Assembly (NCBI GenBank): GCA_034437795.1
Contig: DAOTTI010000283.1
Coordinates: 1-9,006, forward strand
Source of the DNA: DAOTTI01 sp034437795
GTDB lineage: Bacteria > Chloroflexota > UBA11872 > UBA12225
Length of the DNA: 9,006 nucleotides
Direction of reading: 5' to 3'
Below the pieces are notes generated by a model. The model saw nothing but the letters and a program-made list of their open reading frames with translations, did no database searches and had not been told where the DNA came from. This document shows, piece after piece, positions 1-6,280 of this stretch (the first letter of the stretch is position 1; each line of letters opens with the position of its first letter). The position numbers and the translations under genes were made by a program.

Positions 1-408
1 GGCGCGGCAGGGGGCGCACCAGGAGGCCCAGACGTTGATCCACACTGGCCGGCCGGCGAAGTCGGAGAGCCGCACGGGCTGCCCGTCCAGGGTGAGGAGC
101 TCGAAGTCAGGCGCACGCGTACCGGCGCCAAAGGGGCCGGCGGGGCCGCCCGGCACGGCGATGGCCTGGAACGCGCCCGTCGCTTCATCGACCTGCGAGG
201 CGAGCTGCGCCGCGTAGGCGGCGAGGATCACCAGCAGCACCAGGGAGGCGGAGATGGCGAGCCAGTACCGCGGGCCGCGCCGAACCGGCGGCTCCGGCAC
301 GGCCTCTGGCGAGGGACCGGTGTCCTCCGGGCGCTCCAGCCTGCTGCCGGCGGCGCGCGTCTTGATCTCAGCCGGAATGGTCACGCGGGTCATGCTACTA
401 CGTTGCAT
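1..408 (-). CDS. TlpA/ResA-type membrane-anchored thioredoxin-like protein (partial, C-terminus beyond window)
   Basis: Thiol-disulfide oxidoreductase expected to act outside the membrane, reducing or exchanging disulfides in secreted or metal-binding proteins. Reading the minus strand from the ATG at 408 (or the in-frame ATG at 393) gives about 136 codons to the window edge. It has a charged N-terminal tail, one hydrophobic helix (YWLAISASLVLLVILAAYAA), a linker, then the redoxin start: APDFELLTLDG, followed by VRLSDFAGRPVWINVWASWC and APCRA. The active site is WCAPC, with cysteine codons at 16-18 and 7-9. The APDF...L.G...LSDF.G..V.INVWASWC pattern is typical of TlpA/ResA/AhpC-TSA family proteins. 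The rest of the fold (cis-Pro region) lies off the window. The gene is divergent from the Asp-box gene, and no clear Shine-Dalgarno precedes either start. The family call is firm; the exact start is not. Confidence 0.85.
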   Translation of the reverse strand, partial: MQRSSMTRVTIPAEIKTRAAGSRLERPEDTGPSPEAVPEPPVRRGPRYWLAISASLVLLVILAAYAAQLASQVDEATGAFQAIAVPGGPAGPFGAGTRAPDFELLTLDGQPVRLSDFAGRPVWINVWASWCAPCRA

Positions 409-456
409 CGTACCACAGCCACATGTATACTCGCCTCGAACGATGGTACGTCGAGG
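403..456. promoter_or_regulatory. Divergent promoter/operator region between tlpA-like and Asp-box genes
   Basis: On the plus strand, TTGCAT (403-408), 17 bp of spacer and TATACT (426-431, five of six bases of the -10 consensus) form a sigma70-type promoter candidate about 12 nt upstream of the ATG at 443. This would give an almost leaderless mRNA. On the minus strand, TATACA (424-429) overlaps it, with TCGACG 19 bp upstream as a weak -35. Two dyads lie across the region: CGTACCA (409-415) with TGGTACG (444-450), and CCTCGA (434-439) with TCGAGG (451-456), the latter centred on the start codon. The promoter is inferred from sequence only, and no regulator can be assigned. Confidence 0.4.
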
Positions 457-1519
457 GGCAACAGCGGCAAAGCCCGCGCCTCGTACCGGGGCGGCGCCGC
501 GGCCAGCGCGCCGGCGAGGCAGCGCCGGGACGGTCCGGCACCCCCAGGAGGGGCTGCGGGGGCGCGTTCTCCCGCGGCGCACGCTGGCGCTGGGGGCGGC
601 GGTGGCCCTGGCGCTGGTAGCGGCGGTACTCGGGGTGCGCGCCGCCCTGGCGCCCGGGGGCGGACCCGCCGCCAGTGGTGTGGCACCGCTCAGCGTCCTG
701 CGCACGGCGGATTTCCACGCCCTCGCCTTCAGCCCTGACAACCCCGATACCGTCTTCTTCGGCCACCACAACGGGGTCATGCGCAGCGACGATGGGGGCC
801 GTACCTGGAAGGCGCTGGTTGACCGGCGCAACTTCGACGCCATGGGGCTGGCGGTAAGCCACGCCAACCCGCGCCAGATCTTCCTCGCCGGCCACGACAT
901 CTTTCAGGTCAGCACCGATGGCGGCGTCACCTGGCAGGAGGCCGTCCACAACCTGCCCGGCACGGACATTCACGGCTTTGCCATCAGCCCCGATGATCCG
1001 AGCCGCCTGTACGCCTTTGTCGTCGGCCACGGCGTCTTCGGGAGCGGTGATGCCGGCCGCACCTGGCAGCGCCTGGGCGAGGTGCCCCGCGACGTGATGG
1101 CGCTGGCCGCGGCGGGCGGCGACCCGGAGACGCTCTATGCAGCCAGCATGAGCGCCGGGGTGCTGCGCAGCACCGATGGCGGGAAGACCTGGGCGCCGGC
1201 GGTGACTGGCCTCGGCTCGCGCCGCGTGCTGGCGCTGGCGGTAGACCCGTCGCCAGGGACGGGGCAGGCCCTTTCTTCCGCGGCACCTGGGGCCGGTCGG
1301 CCGGCACGCCAGACGCTCTACGCCGGCACCGAAGGCGGGCTCTACAAGAGCACCGACGGCGGCGCCACCTGGGCCAGGCTCCCGTTCCCGGGCATGACCG
1401 TGGTGGCGCTGGCGGTCAGCCCGGCGCGGCCCCAGCGCATCCTGGCCATCAGCTACCACGATGGCCGGGGGGAGGTCTTCCGCAGCGACGATGGCGGGGC
1501 AACGTGGGGTGGCCGGTAA
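443..1519 (+). CDS. Membrane-anchored Asp-box (BNR-like) repeat beta-propeller protein
   Basis: A 358-residue protein with an Arg/Pro-rich cytoplasmic tail (1-46), one signal-anchor helix at about 47-66 (TLALGAAVALALVAAVLG), then an extracytoplasmic repeat domain. Six Asp-box motifs of the S-x-D-x-G-x-T-W type are visible: SDDGGRTW (115-122), STDGGVTW (157-164), SGDAGRTW (201-208), STDGGKTW (243-250), STDGGATW (303-310) and SDDGGATW (348-355). Spacing of about 42-60 residues fits a six-bladed sialidase/VPS10-like propeller. No catalytic sialidase residues can be recognised, so glycosidase activity is not supported. It may instead be a binding or scaffold protein. The frame is open further upstream (ATG at 254), but that stretch is antisense to the tlpA-like gene, and the promoter-like TATACT at 426-431 favours ATG 443. 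The protein ends just after the sixth Asp-box. It looks co-oriented with the DUF1573 and DUF2933-like genes. Confidence 0.8.
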   Translation: MVRRGATAAKPAPRTGAAPRPARRRGSAGTVRHPQEGLRGRVLPRRTLALGAAVALALVAAVLGVRAALAPGGGPAASGVAPLSVLRTADFHALAFSPDNPDTVFFGHHNGVMRSDDGGRTWKALVDRRNFDAMGLAVSHANPRQIFLAGHDIFQVSTDGGVTWQEAVHNLPGTDIHGFAISPDDPSRLYAFVVGHGVFGSGDAGRTWQRLGEVPRDVMALAAAGGDPETLYAASMSAGVLRSTDGGKTWAPAVTGLGSRRVLALAVDPSPGTGQALSSAAPGAGRPARQTLYAGTEGGLYKSTDGGATWARLPFPGMTVVALAVSPARPQRILAISYHDGRGEVFRSDDGGATWGGR

Positions 1520-1544
1520 CGACGCGACGAGCCCTGCCCCACCC

Positions 1545-1612
1545 TGACACGGGGACGCGGGGACGCGGTGACGCAGGGGCGCGGAGACACGCGGAAGCGC
1601 AGAGGGACGCCG
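1545..1612. repeat. Short degenerate GGGACGCG-type tandem repeat in the intergenic spacer
   Basis: The spacer after the Asp-box gene consists mostly of imperfect repeats of GACGCGG-like units (for example GGGGACGCGGGGACGCGGTG, then more diverged GACGCAGG, GGCGCGG and GACACGCGG). It is one-sided purine-rich and low-complexity, ending in AGAGGG, which can act as the Shine-Dalgarno for the ATG at 1613. Its function is unknown. It may simply be an expansion-prone intergenic filler. Confidence 0.45.
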
Positions 1613-2077
1613 ATGGACAGAGACGATGGGCGATATTCGATGCGACGGTTCCTGGTTCTGGCCGGGGCCTGGATGGCCCTGGCGGTGGCGGCCGCCTGCG
1701 CGCCGGGCGGAGGGGGCACGGCGCCGGGCGGCCGGACCGCCGACGGGCCGCGCCTTACCTTCCGGGAGCAGGTCCATCACGTCGGCCGGATCAGCGCCGG
1801 CCAGAAGACCGAGTATCGCTTTGCCTTCACGAATACGGGGAACCAGCTACTGGAGATCAAGGAGATCGTGCCGGCGCCGGCCGAACCGGGGGGCTGTACC
1901 TGAGGGATTAACGCCGTTGCCAGTTCGGCAACCGTCGCCCCCGGGCAGTCCGGCTACGTCCTGGTCACCTTTGACCGGCCGATGGTGGGCATGAAGGCTG
2001 CCCTGATCCGCGTCCGGTCTAACGACGCGGTGGCGAACGAGCAGACGCTCACCCTCCGGTTCGAAGTGGTACCGTAA
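1613..2077 (+). CDS. DUF1573-type lipoprotein interrupted by one in-frame TGA (candidate selenoprotein, or nonsense-mutated gene)
   Basis: From ATG 1613 (AGAGGG Shine-Dalgarno about 7 nt upstream; ATG 1640 is the alternative) the product has a signal peptide, RRFLVLAGAWMALAVAAAC, with a probable lipobox cysteine at residue 29. It is followed by LTFREQVHHVGRISAGQKTE and YRFAFTNTGNQLLEIKEIV, the typical first half of the DUF1573 immunoglobulin-like fold. After GGCT (Cys95) the frame meets TGA at 1901-1903 (codon 97). The same frame then continues without another stop for 57 sense codons to TAA 2075-2077, encoding the expected second half: VAPGQSGYVLVTFDRPM, then IRVRSNDAVANEQTLTLRFE. So the family fold spans the TGA. 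Either TGA is read as selenocysteine (giving C-T-U) or the gene is freshly broken or mis-sequenced. Conventional translation would stop at 96 residues. DUF1573 proteins are extracytoplasmic; no enzymatic role is established. Confidence 0.65.
1911..1935 (+). promoter_or_regulatory. Hairpin just downstream of the in-frame TGA; SECIS-like candidate
   Basis: Seven nucleotides after the TGA (1901-1903) begins a hairpin: ACG (1911-1913) pairs with CGT (1933-1935), two unpaired C on the 5' side form a bulge, and GTTGCC (1916-1921) pairs perfectly with GGCAAC (1927-1932) around the loop AGTTC (1922-1926). The loop begins 18 nt after the TGA and has G as its second base. That matches the general description of bacterial SECIS elements (an apical loop roughly 16-37 nt from the UGA, with a G among its first two bases). 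Chance hairpins are common in GC-rich DNA, so this is suggestive only. Confidence 0.4.
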
Positions 2078-2083
2078 AAGCGT

Positions 2084-2100
2084 CGCGGGTGGGACCCGCG
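2084..2100 (+). terminator. GC-rich hairpin after the DUF1573-type gene
   Basis: CGCGGGT (2084-2090), loop GGG, and ACCCGCG (2094-2100) form a perfect 7-bp stem, 7 nt after the TAA. No T-run follows, so it is at best a weak or factor-assisted terminator, or an mRNA 3'-end stabiliser before the next gene. Confidence 0.3.
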
Positions 2101-2170
2101 AGAAGGGCGTCGTAGCGGCTGAAGGGATGCAGTATTTGAGTGATAGGCGAGAGCCGGTAGGAGCACCAGT

Positions 2171-2671
2171 ATGCGCGGCATGTGCCTAAACTGGAAGGTC
2201 GTGGCAGGACTGGCGGTGGCGGCGCTGGGGATCTGGCTAGTGGCCGGGAACCCCCTGGCAGCGGCCGCACCCCTCCTGGTCGCGCTGGCCTGCCCACTCT
2301 CCATGGCCGTGATGCTGTTCGCCATGGGCCGAATGCACCGCGACATGTCCTCAGCGAATGACCGCGAGATGTCCTCGGCGCATAGTCCAGGTGCCGACGC
2401 AGCGGTCCTCGACGCGCCTCACCGGCAGAGGATGCATCGTGAGCAGTCTCCGGTGGATAGTCCAGGGGCCATCCCTCTGGTGCCGCACCCGGCCGGGCAG
2501 GCCAACGGCCACGCCGGACGCCAGGACAGCGGTGCCGGTGCGCCGGCCGAGGAGCTGGCCGCATTGCGGGCCGAACTGGAGCGCACGCAGGCGGAGCAGG
2601 CGGCAATTGCGCGCCGAATTGCCGAACTGGAGACGGCCGGCCGCTCCCCTTCACCGCCGCCAAGGTCGTAG
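2171..2671 (+). CDS. DUF2933-like small membrane protein with C-terminal coiled coil
   Basis: A 166-residue protein. ATG 2171 follows TAGGAG about 8 nt upstream. The N-terminal part, MCLNWKVVAGLAVAALGIWL then a Pro break and PLLVALACPLSMAVMLFAMG, contains two hydrophobic helices (about 9-25 and 28-52) with the conserved-looking CPLSM motif that I associate with DUF2933 proteins common in copper and metal clusters. The middle is Asp/His/Met-rich (HRDMSS, REMSSAH, HRQRMHREQ), which could bind metal. The end (about 125-156, ELAALRAELERTQAEQ then AAIARRIAELE) is a heptad-like coiled coil. The last residues are Ser/Pro-rich. It is the last gene of the plus-strand series and convergent with the ATPase gene. 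No biochemical function is known for the family. The His/Met-rich linker and coiled coil make this member longer than the usual short form. Confidence 0.65.
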   Translation: MRGMCLNWKVVAGLAVAALGIWLVAGNPLAAAAPLLVALACPLSMAVMLFAMGRMHRDMSSANDREMSSAHSPGADAAVLDAPHRQRMHREQSPVDSPGAIPLVPHPAGQANGHAGRQDSGAGAPAEELAALRAELERTQAEQAAIARRIAELETAGRSPSPPPRS

Positions 2672-2714
2672 CTGCAGGCGACTAGCCTGGCTGCTTCACG
2701 GCCAGCGACGAGTT

Positions 2715-2741
2715 CCCTCTCCCCGTGGGAGAAGGTGAGGG
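2715..2741. terminator. Imperfect inverted repeat between convergent genes; possible bidirectional terminator
   Basis: TCTCCC (2718-2723), loop CGT, and GGGAGA (2727-2732) form a perfect inner stem, flanked by CCCTC on the left and GAGGG on the right. It lies in the roughly 200-bp gap between the DUF2933-like gene and the end of the ATPase gene, where both need termination. No T-tract is present. The CCCTCTCCC...GGGAGA..GAGGG form also resembles dispersed GC-rich intergenic repeats and is partly echoed at 7621-7669. Confidence 0.35.
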
Positions 2742-2874
2742 CGCCGCTCAGGAATGATCCGGGCCAGCGTCTCCTTCGTCTCCACACGCGTTCGGTCGCT
2801 GCCCTGCGCCGTGGCGAGCGGGAACGACCACTGCCGCCGGCCACGCTGGCGGCGCCTGCGGTCACGGGTCACAG

Positions 2875-5835
2875 TTACCGCTGTCCGCCCGGCCACGTCA
2901 GCAAGGGCATATTCACAACGACCCCCGGTCGTTCAATCGTGATCTCTCCCCGGGCGTGCGCCGCCCTGATCTCAGCCTCTGACTTGAGCACGCGGGCCGC
3001 GCGCTCATCCTTCCACGCCACCACATGCACCGCCCGCAGCGGGCTGTAGCGCAGGCTGCCGGGCGGGTCCGTGAACACGTCCGCCTGGTAGCCGAACGGC
3101 CCTTCGCCCCTGACGCCGTTGCGGAAGACGTAGACCGGCGCGAGCGCTGCGTCAGGCGCCTGGGCCAGCGCCGGCGCGACGGCCACCGGCGAGCCCATCA
3201 TCCTGGTGAGCATCTCGGCCACCTGCGGGTCGGACGCCTCGGTGTGGATGAAGCGGATCTCCTGCCCGTCCAGGTAGCCCTTCACCGGCGGCACGATCGG
3301 TCCGGCCGCGGCCATGCCGCCCGGTGCGCCTGCGGGCGCCAGACGGATGTAGGCGAAGACGAACGGCGCCATGAGCGCCGCCACGATCCCCATGACGATC
3401 ACGGCCCGCGGCGGGCGCCGCAGCAGCCGCACCCCGAAGGAGTTGCCCAGCACGGTACTCACGCTGGCCACCATCGCCACCATCGCCCAGACGGGGTGCA
3501 CCAGCCCCGTCGCCGCCAGCGGCACGCCGACGCCGTTGAAGGCGAAGGCCAGCGAGACGTTCTGGACCGTCTTGCGATACGAGGCGCGGCCGATCTCGTA
3601 GGCGTCCGCCACGGCGGTGAGGCGATCACCGATTAGCACCACGTCCGCCGCCTCGATGGCGATGTCGGTGCCGGCGCCGATGGCGATGCCGACGTCCGCC
3701 TGCATCAGCGCGGGGGCGTCGTTAATGCCGTCGCCGACCATGGCCACGCGCACCCCCTGCCGCTGGAGCGCCCGCACGGCCGCCGCCTTGTCCTTCGGCA
3801 GCACCTCGGCGCGGCATTCGGCGATGCCGGCCTGCGCGGCCACTGCCCGCGCCGTGCGCTTGTTGTCGCCGGTCAGCATCACCGGCTCCAGGCCCAGCGC
3901 CTTTAGACGGCTGATCGCCTCCTTGGCGTCGTCCTTCAGCCGGTCGGCGAGGGCGAAGAGCGCCGCCGGCTGCCCGTCGACGGCGAGCGCGATCACCGTG
4001 TGGCCCGCCCCCTGCAGCGCCTCGACCTGCTCCCGCGCCGGACCGAGCGGTGCCGCCTCGGCCTCCACGAACCGCGGGCTGCCCACGACGACGCGGCGCC
4101 CCTCCACCACTGCCGTGACCCCCTGGCCGGCCACGGCACGGAAGTCGTCCACCTTCGGGATGGGCACCGCTTCCGCCTCCGCCGCCTCGACCACCGCCCG
4201 TGCCAGCGGGTGCTCGGAGTAGCTCTCGGCCGCGGCCGCCAGGCGCAGCGCCTCACGCCGGCCCGGCCCTGAGCCAGGAGACGCCTCCCCAGGGATTGCC
4301 GCCGACGCCTGCCCAGCATCGGCCGACAGAGCCTGCGCGGCCAGCAGTACGACATCGACCACCGCCGGCTTCCCGCGGGTGATGGTCCCCGTCTTGTCGA
4401 GCACCACCTTCTTCACGTCTTTGAGCACCTGGAAGGCCTCAGCGGAGCGCATCAGGATGCCCTTCTGCGCCGCCATCCCGCCCCCGCGGATCATGGCCAG
4501 TGGGGTGGCCATACCCAGGGCGCAGGGATAGCCCATCACCAGCACCGCCAGCGCGGCGAAGACCGCCCGCGTCCAGTCCGTCTGGCCGGTCACCAGCCAG
4601 GCGCCCAGGGTCCAGATCAGAAGGGCGGCGCCGGCCACGGCCAGCACCGCCGGCACGAACACCACCAGGACACGGTCCACCAGCGCCAGGATGCCGGGCT
4701 TGAGCGCCCGCGCCTCCTCCACCTGGCGCGCCACCTGCTGCAGGAAGCTCTCCGCGCCGATCCTGGTGACGCGGACCAGCAGCGTGCCGGTCAGGTTCAT
4801 GGAGCCGCCAATCACCTGGTCGCCGGGCCCTTTCTCCTGGGGCATCCACTCGCCGGTGACCAGGCTCTCGTTCACGCTCGAGGCGCCCTCCACCACCTGG
4901 CCGTCGACCGGGATCGACTCCCCTGGGCGCACGCGGACCAGATCCCGGGGGAAGACCTCCTCCATCGGCACCTCCTGTTCGCGCCCGTCGCGCACCACGC
5001 GCGCCATCGGCGGCGCCAGCGCCAGCAGCTTGCGTACCGCCTGCGAGGCGCGCGTCCGAACGAGCAGCGAGACGTACCCAGAGAGCAGGTGGTAGGTAGT
5101 GATGAACACCGCCACGCCGAAGAAGTCCGCCCTGGGGAAGACGGGGAAGATGTAGCCCAGGAACCCCCCGGCCAGGCCGGCGAAGGCGCCGAACTCCAGC
5201 AGGACGTGCTGGTTCAGGATGCCGCGGCGCAGGCTGGCCCAGGCCATGGTCAGGATGTGCCAGCCCGGCCCGAACACCGTCGAGAGGGCCAGGGTCGGCA
5301 TCAGCCACAGCGCCAGCGCAGGGAAGACGCCACCCGCCGGCATCGGCCCTGTCATCCACGAGCTCATGACGACGAAGAGCGCCACGAGCGTGAAGCCGGC
5401 GGCCACGAGCAGATTGTTGCGCTCCCGCCGGAGATCGGCCTCTTCTTCCTCCACAGTGCGCGCCCTGGTGGCGTCACGCACGGTGTAGCCGAGGTCGAGC
5501 AGCGTCTGTTTGAGCTCGGTGGAGGTGACTTGCGCCGGGTCGTATTCGATCAGCGCCTCCTCGTGGGCCAGGCTCACGCCCACGCCGCGCACCCCCTCCA
5601 TCCGCCCCAGCGCCCTGGTGATGCTGGCGACGCAGAAGGAGCAGGCCATGCCCCCGATCTTGAGGTGCAGCTTCTCGGTGCCGTCGACCGACGGCGCCGG
5701 CGTCCGCGCAAAGGCGTCCGGCTCATTCGTCCGCGCCCCGCCCTCGTGGCGGCGATCGGGCCTGGCGGCCGGTCCTTGCTCCGGCCGGCGCTCCCGTGGG
5801 GGCTCCGGTGAGCGCTCCGGCGCCACAAGGCTCAT
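2875..5835 (-). CDS. copA: P1B-type heavy-metal (CopA-like) ATPase with YPC motif and fused C-terminal extracytoplasmic domain
   Basis: A 986-residue ATP-driven metal exporter in the cytoplasmic membrane. Order: Pro/Arg-rich tail (1-55); HMA domain with GMACSFC (62-68); helices from about 140; A-domain with TGEW (327-330, usually TGES); the ion-path motif GYPCALGMATP (435-445), where most copper pumps have CPC; phosphorylation site DKTGTIT (480-486); a low-complexity insert (about 497-527); SEHP (540-543); TGDN (655-658); GDGINDAP (701-708). The last pump helices carry FAFN (764-767, usually with YN) and MVASVS (788-793, usually MxxSS). A ninth helix (810-829) then leads to an extra domain (852-986: GYLDGQEIRFIHTEASDPQV and later ITIERPGVVVNMPLLTWPGG). 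ATG 5835 has GGGAGGG about 6 nt upstream and a CueR-like promoter at 5868-5899. The ATPase family is certain. Copper as substrate is supported by the operator and the HMA neighbour but weakened by the altered ligands. Confidence 0.93.
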   Translation of the reverse strand: MSLVAPERSPEPPRERRPEQGPAARPDRRHEGGARTNEPDAFARTPAPSVDGTEKLHLKIGGMACSFCVASITRALGRMEGVRGVGVSLAHEEALIEYDPAQVTSTELKQTLLDLGYTVRDATRARTVEEEEADLRRERNNLLVAAGFTLVALFVVMSSWMTGPMPAGGVFPALALWLMPTLALSTVFGPGWHILTMAWASLRRGILNQHVLLEFGAFAGLAGGFLGYIFPVFPRADFFGVAVFITTYHLLSGYVSLLVRTRASQAVRKLLALAPPMARVVRDGREQEVPMEEVFPRDLVRVRPGESIPVDGQVVEGASSVNESLVTGEWMPQEKGPGDQVIGGSMNLTGTLLVRVTRIGAESFLQQVARQVEEARALKPGILALVDRVLVVFVPAVLAVAGAALLIWTLGAWLVTGQTDWTRAVFAALAVLVMGYPCALGMATPLAMIRGGGMAAQKGILMRSAEAFQVLKDVKKVVLDKTGTITRGKPAVVDVVLLAAQALSADAGQASAAIPGEASPGSGPGRREALRLAAAAESYSEHPLARAVVEAAEAEAVPIPKVDDFRAVAGQGVTAVVEGRRVVVGSPRFVEAEAAPLGPAREQVEALQGAGHTVIALAVDGQPAALFALADRLKDDAKEAISRLKALGLEPVMLTGDNKRTARAVAAQAGIAECRAEVLPKDKAAAVRALQRQGVRVAMVGDGINDAPALMQADVGIAIGAGTDIAIEAADVVLIGDRLTAVADAYEIGRASYRKTVQNVSLAFAFNGVGVPLAATGLVHPVWAMVAMVASVSTVLGNSFGVRLLRRPPRAVIVMGIVAALMAPFVFAYIRLAPAGAPGGMAAAGPIVPPVKGYLDGQEIRFIHTEASDPQVAEMLTRMMGSPVAVAPALAQAPDAALAPVYVFRNGVRGEGPFGYQADVFTDPPGSLRYSPLRAVHVVAWKDERAARVLKSEAEIRAAHARGEITIERPGVVVNMPLLTWPGGQR
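2878..3282 (-). other. C-terminal domain of the ATPase (possibly DUF7482), predicted extracytoplasmic
   Basis: Residues 852-986 are not part of the P-type ATPase fold. Visible features are IRFIHTEASDPQVAEMLTRM, the MGSPV and VYVFRNGV segments, GPFGYQADVF, and a closing ITIERPGVVVNMPLLTWPGG. I remember closely similar stand-alone proteins in Chloroflexota and related bacteria, probably annotated DUF7482; that identity is from memory. With eight pump helices the chain ends in the cytoplasm; the added helix at 810-829 would put this domain outside. The reading frame across the junction is continuous. Confidence 0.55.
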
Positions 5836-5867
5836 GAGATCCCTCCCTTCGGTCCCATCTCTTCCAG

Positions 5868-5899
5868 ACGGTACACCTTCCAGCCGGCTGGAAGGTCAA
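5868..5899 (-). promoter_or_regulatory. MerR/CueR-type promoter and operator of the P1B ATPase gene
   Basis: On the minus strand, -35 TTGACC (5899-5894), a 20-bp spacer, then -10 TACCGT (5873-5868). The spacer and its edges hold a perfect 22-bp palindrome (5875-5896) with half-site ACCTTCCAGCC. ACCTTCC...GGAAGGT is the operator core of copper-responsive CueR. An over-long spacer with a dyad between -35 and -10 is the hallmark of MerR-family activation by DNA distortion. The predicted mRNA start, near 5861, leaves about 26 nt before the ATG. Confidence 0.85.
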
Positions 5900-5920
5900 G
5901 GGCCGGCGAAGGGCAGGGGC

Positions 5921-6154
5921 TCAGGCGATGGGGCGCTCCGTGACCTCGTAGCCCAGTTGCTGCAGCCTAGCGCGGACCTGCTCGGGGCTGACCTGTTCGG
6001 GGTCGAGTATGACCACTACCTGCTGGGTCTGGGCGCTCGCGCGCACATCCTGGACGCCCGGCACGCGGCGCAGGGCGTTACGGATCCGCTGCTCGCAGCT
6101 GGGGCAGTGGATCGTCTCCTCGCCCGTGACCACAAACTCGACGGTCTGCGTCAT
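5921..6154 (-). CDS. HMA-domain metallochaperone (CopZ-like)
   Basis: A 77-residue single heavy-metal-associated domain: MTQTVEFVVTGEETIHCPSC, then EQRIRNALRRVPGVQDVRA and VVVILDPEQVSPEQVRARLQ. The beta-alpha-beta-beta-alpha-beta pattern and the CxxC metal site (CPSC, residues 17-20) are clear. The usual Met of the GMxCxxC motif is replaced by His (IHCPSC), which could alter metal preference. Start ATG 6154 is preferred over the adjacent GTG 6157 because AGGAGG lies 7 nt upstream of the ATG and only 4 nt from the GTG. It lies directly upstream of the P1B ATPase, to which such chaperones deliver Cu(I) or other soft metals in the cytoplasm. No MerR-type promoter is visible immediately before it, so it is probably expressed by read-through from the peptide/IscA-like unit or from an unrecognised promoter. 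Its own transcript could also continue into the ATPase gene. Confidence 0.88.
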   Translation of the reverse strand: MTQTVEFVVTGEETIHCPSCEQRIRNALRRVPGVQDVRASAQTQQVVVILDPEQVSPEQVRARLQQLGYEVTERPIA

Positions 6155-6206
6155 CACCGTTCCTCCTGGCTAGCCTCAGCGCATTCCGACAGACCGCGAC
6201 ACGTCC

Positions 6207-6222
6207 CGTGCCACGCGGCACG
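6207..6222. repeat. Short perfect hairpin upstream of the HMA gene
   Basis: CGTGCC (6207-6212), loop ACGC, and GGCACG (6217-6222) form a perfect 6-bp stem about 55 nt upstream of the HMA start codon. There is no T-run. It may be a transcript structure in the leader. No function can be assigned. Confidence 0.3.
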
Positions 6223-6280
6223 CAAAGCCGCCCGGCCGGCCTGACCGGCGGTTCGGGTAGCCGCTCTGTGCAGTGCCGCG

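Noticed and set aside
254..442. Upstream start (ATG 254) for the Asp-box protein
   Set aside because: The extra 63 residues are antisense to the TlpA-like gene, and the sigma70-like promoter at 403-431 lies downstream of that ATG.
398..1780. Long minus-strand open frame of 460 codons opposite the Asp-box gene
   Set aside because: It is antisense to a gene with six clear Asp-box motifs. The translation is Arg/Pro/Ala-rich without any recognisable domain, as expected from GC-rich antisense frames.
2084..2100. T-box-like sequence (GGGTGGGACCCGCG) upstream of the DUF2933-like gene
   Set aside because: It resembles the T-box TGGNACCGCG motif only by chance: no specifier stem, no room for a leader, and the next gene is not an amino-acid or tRNA-charging gene. 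It is a simple 7-bp hairpin.
5089..5811. Plus-strand open frame opposite the ATPase gene (and shorter ones at 3025-4272 and 4439-5359)
   Set aside because: These overlap an ATPase with every catalytic motif present. The sequences are His/Arg/Gly-rich shadows.
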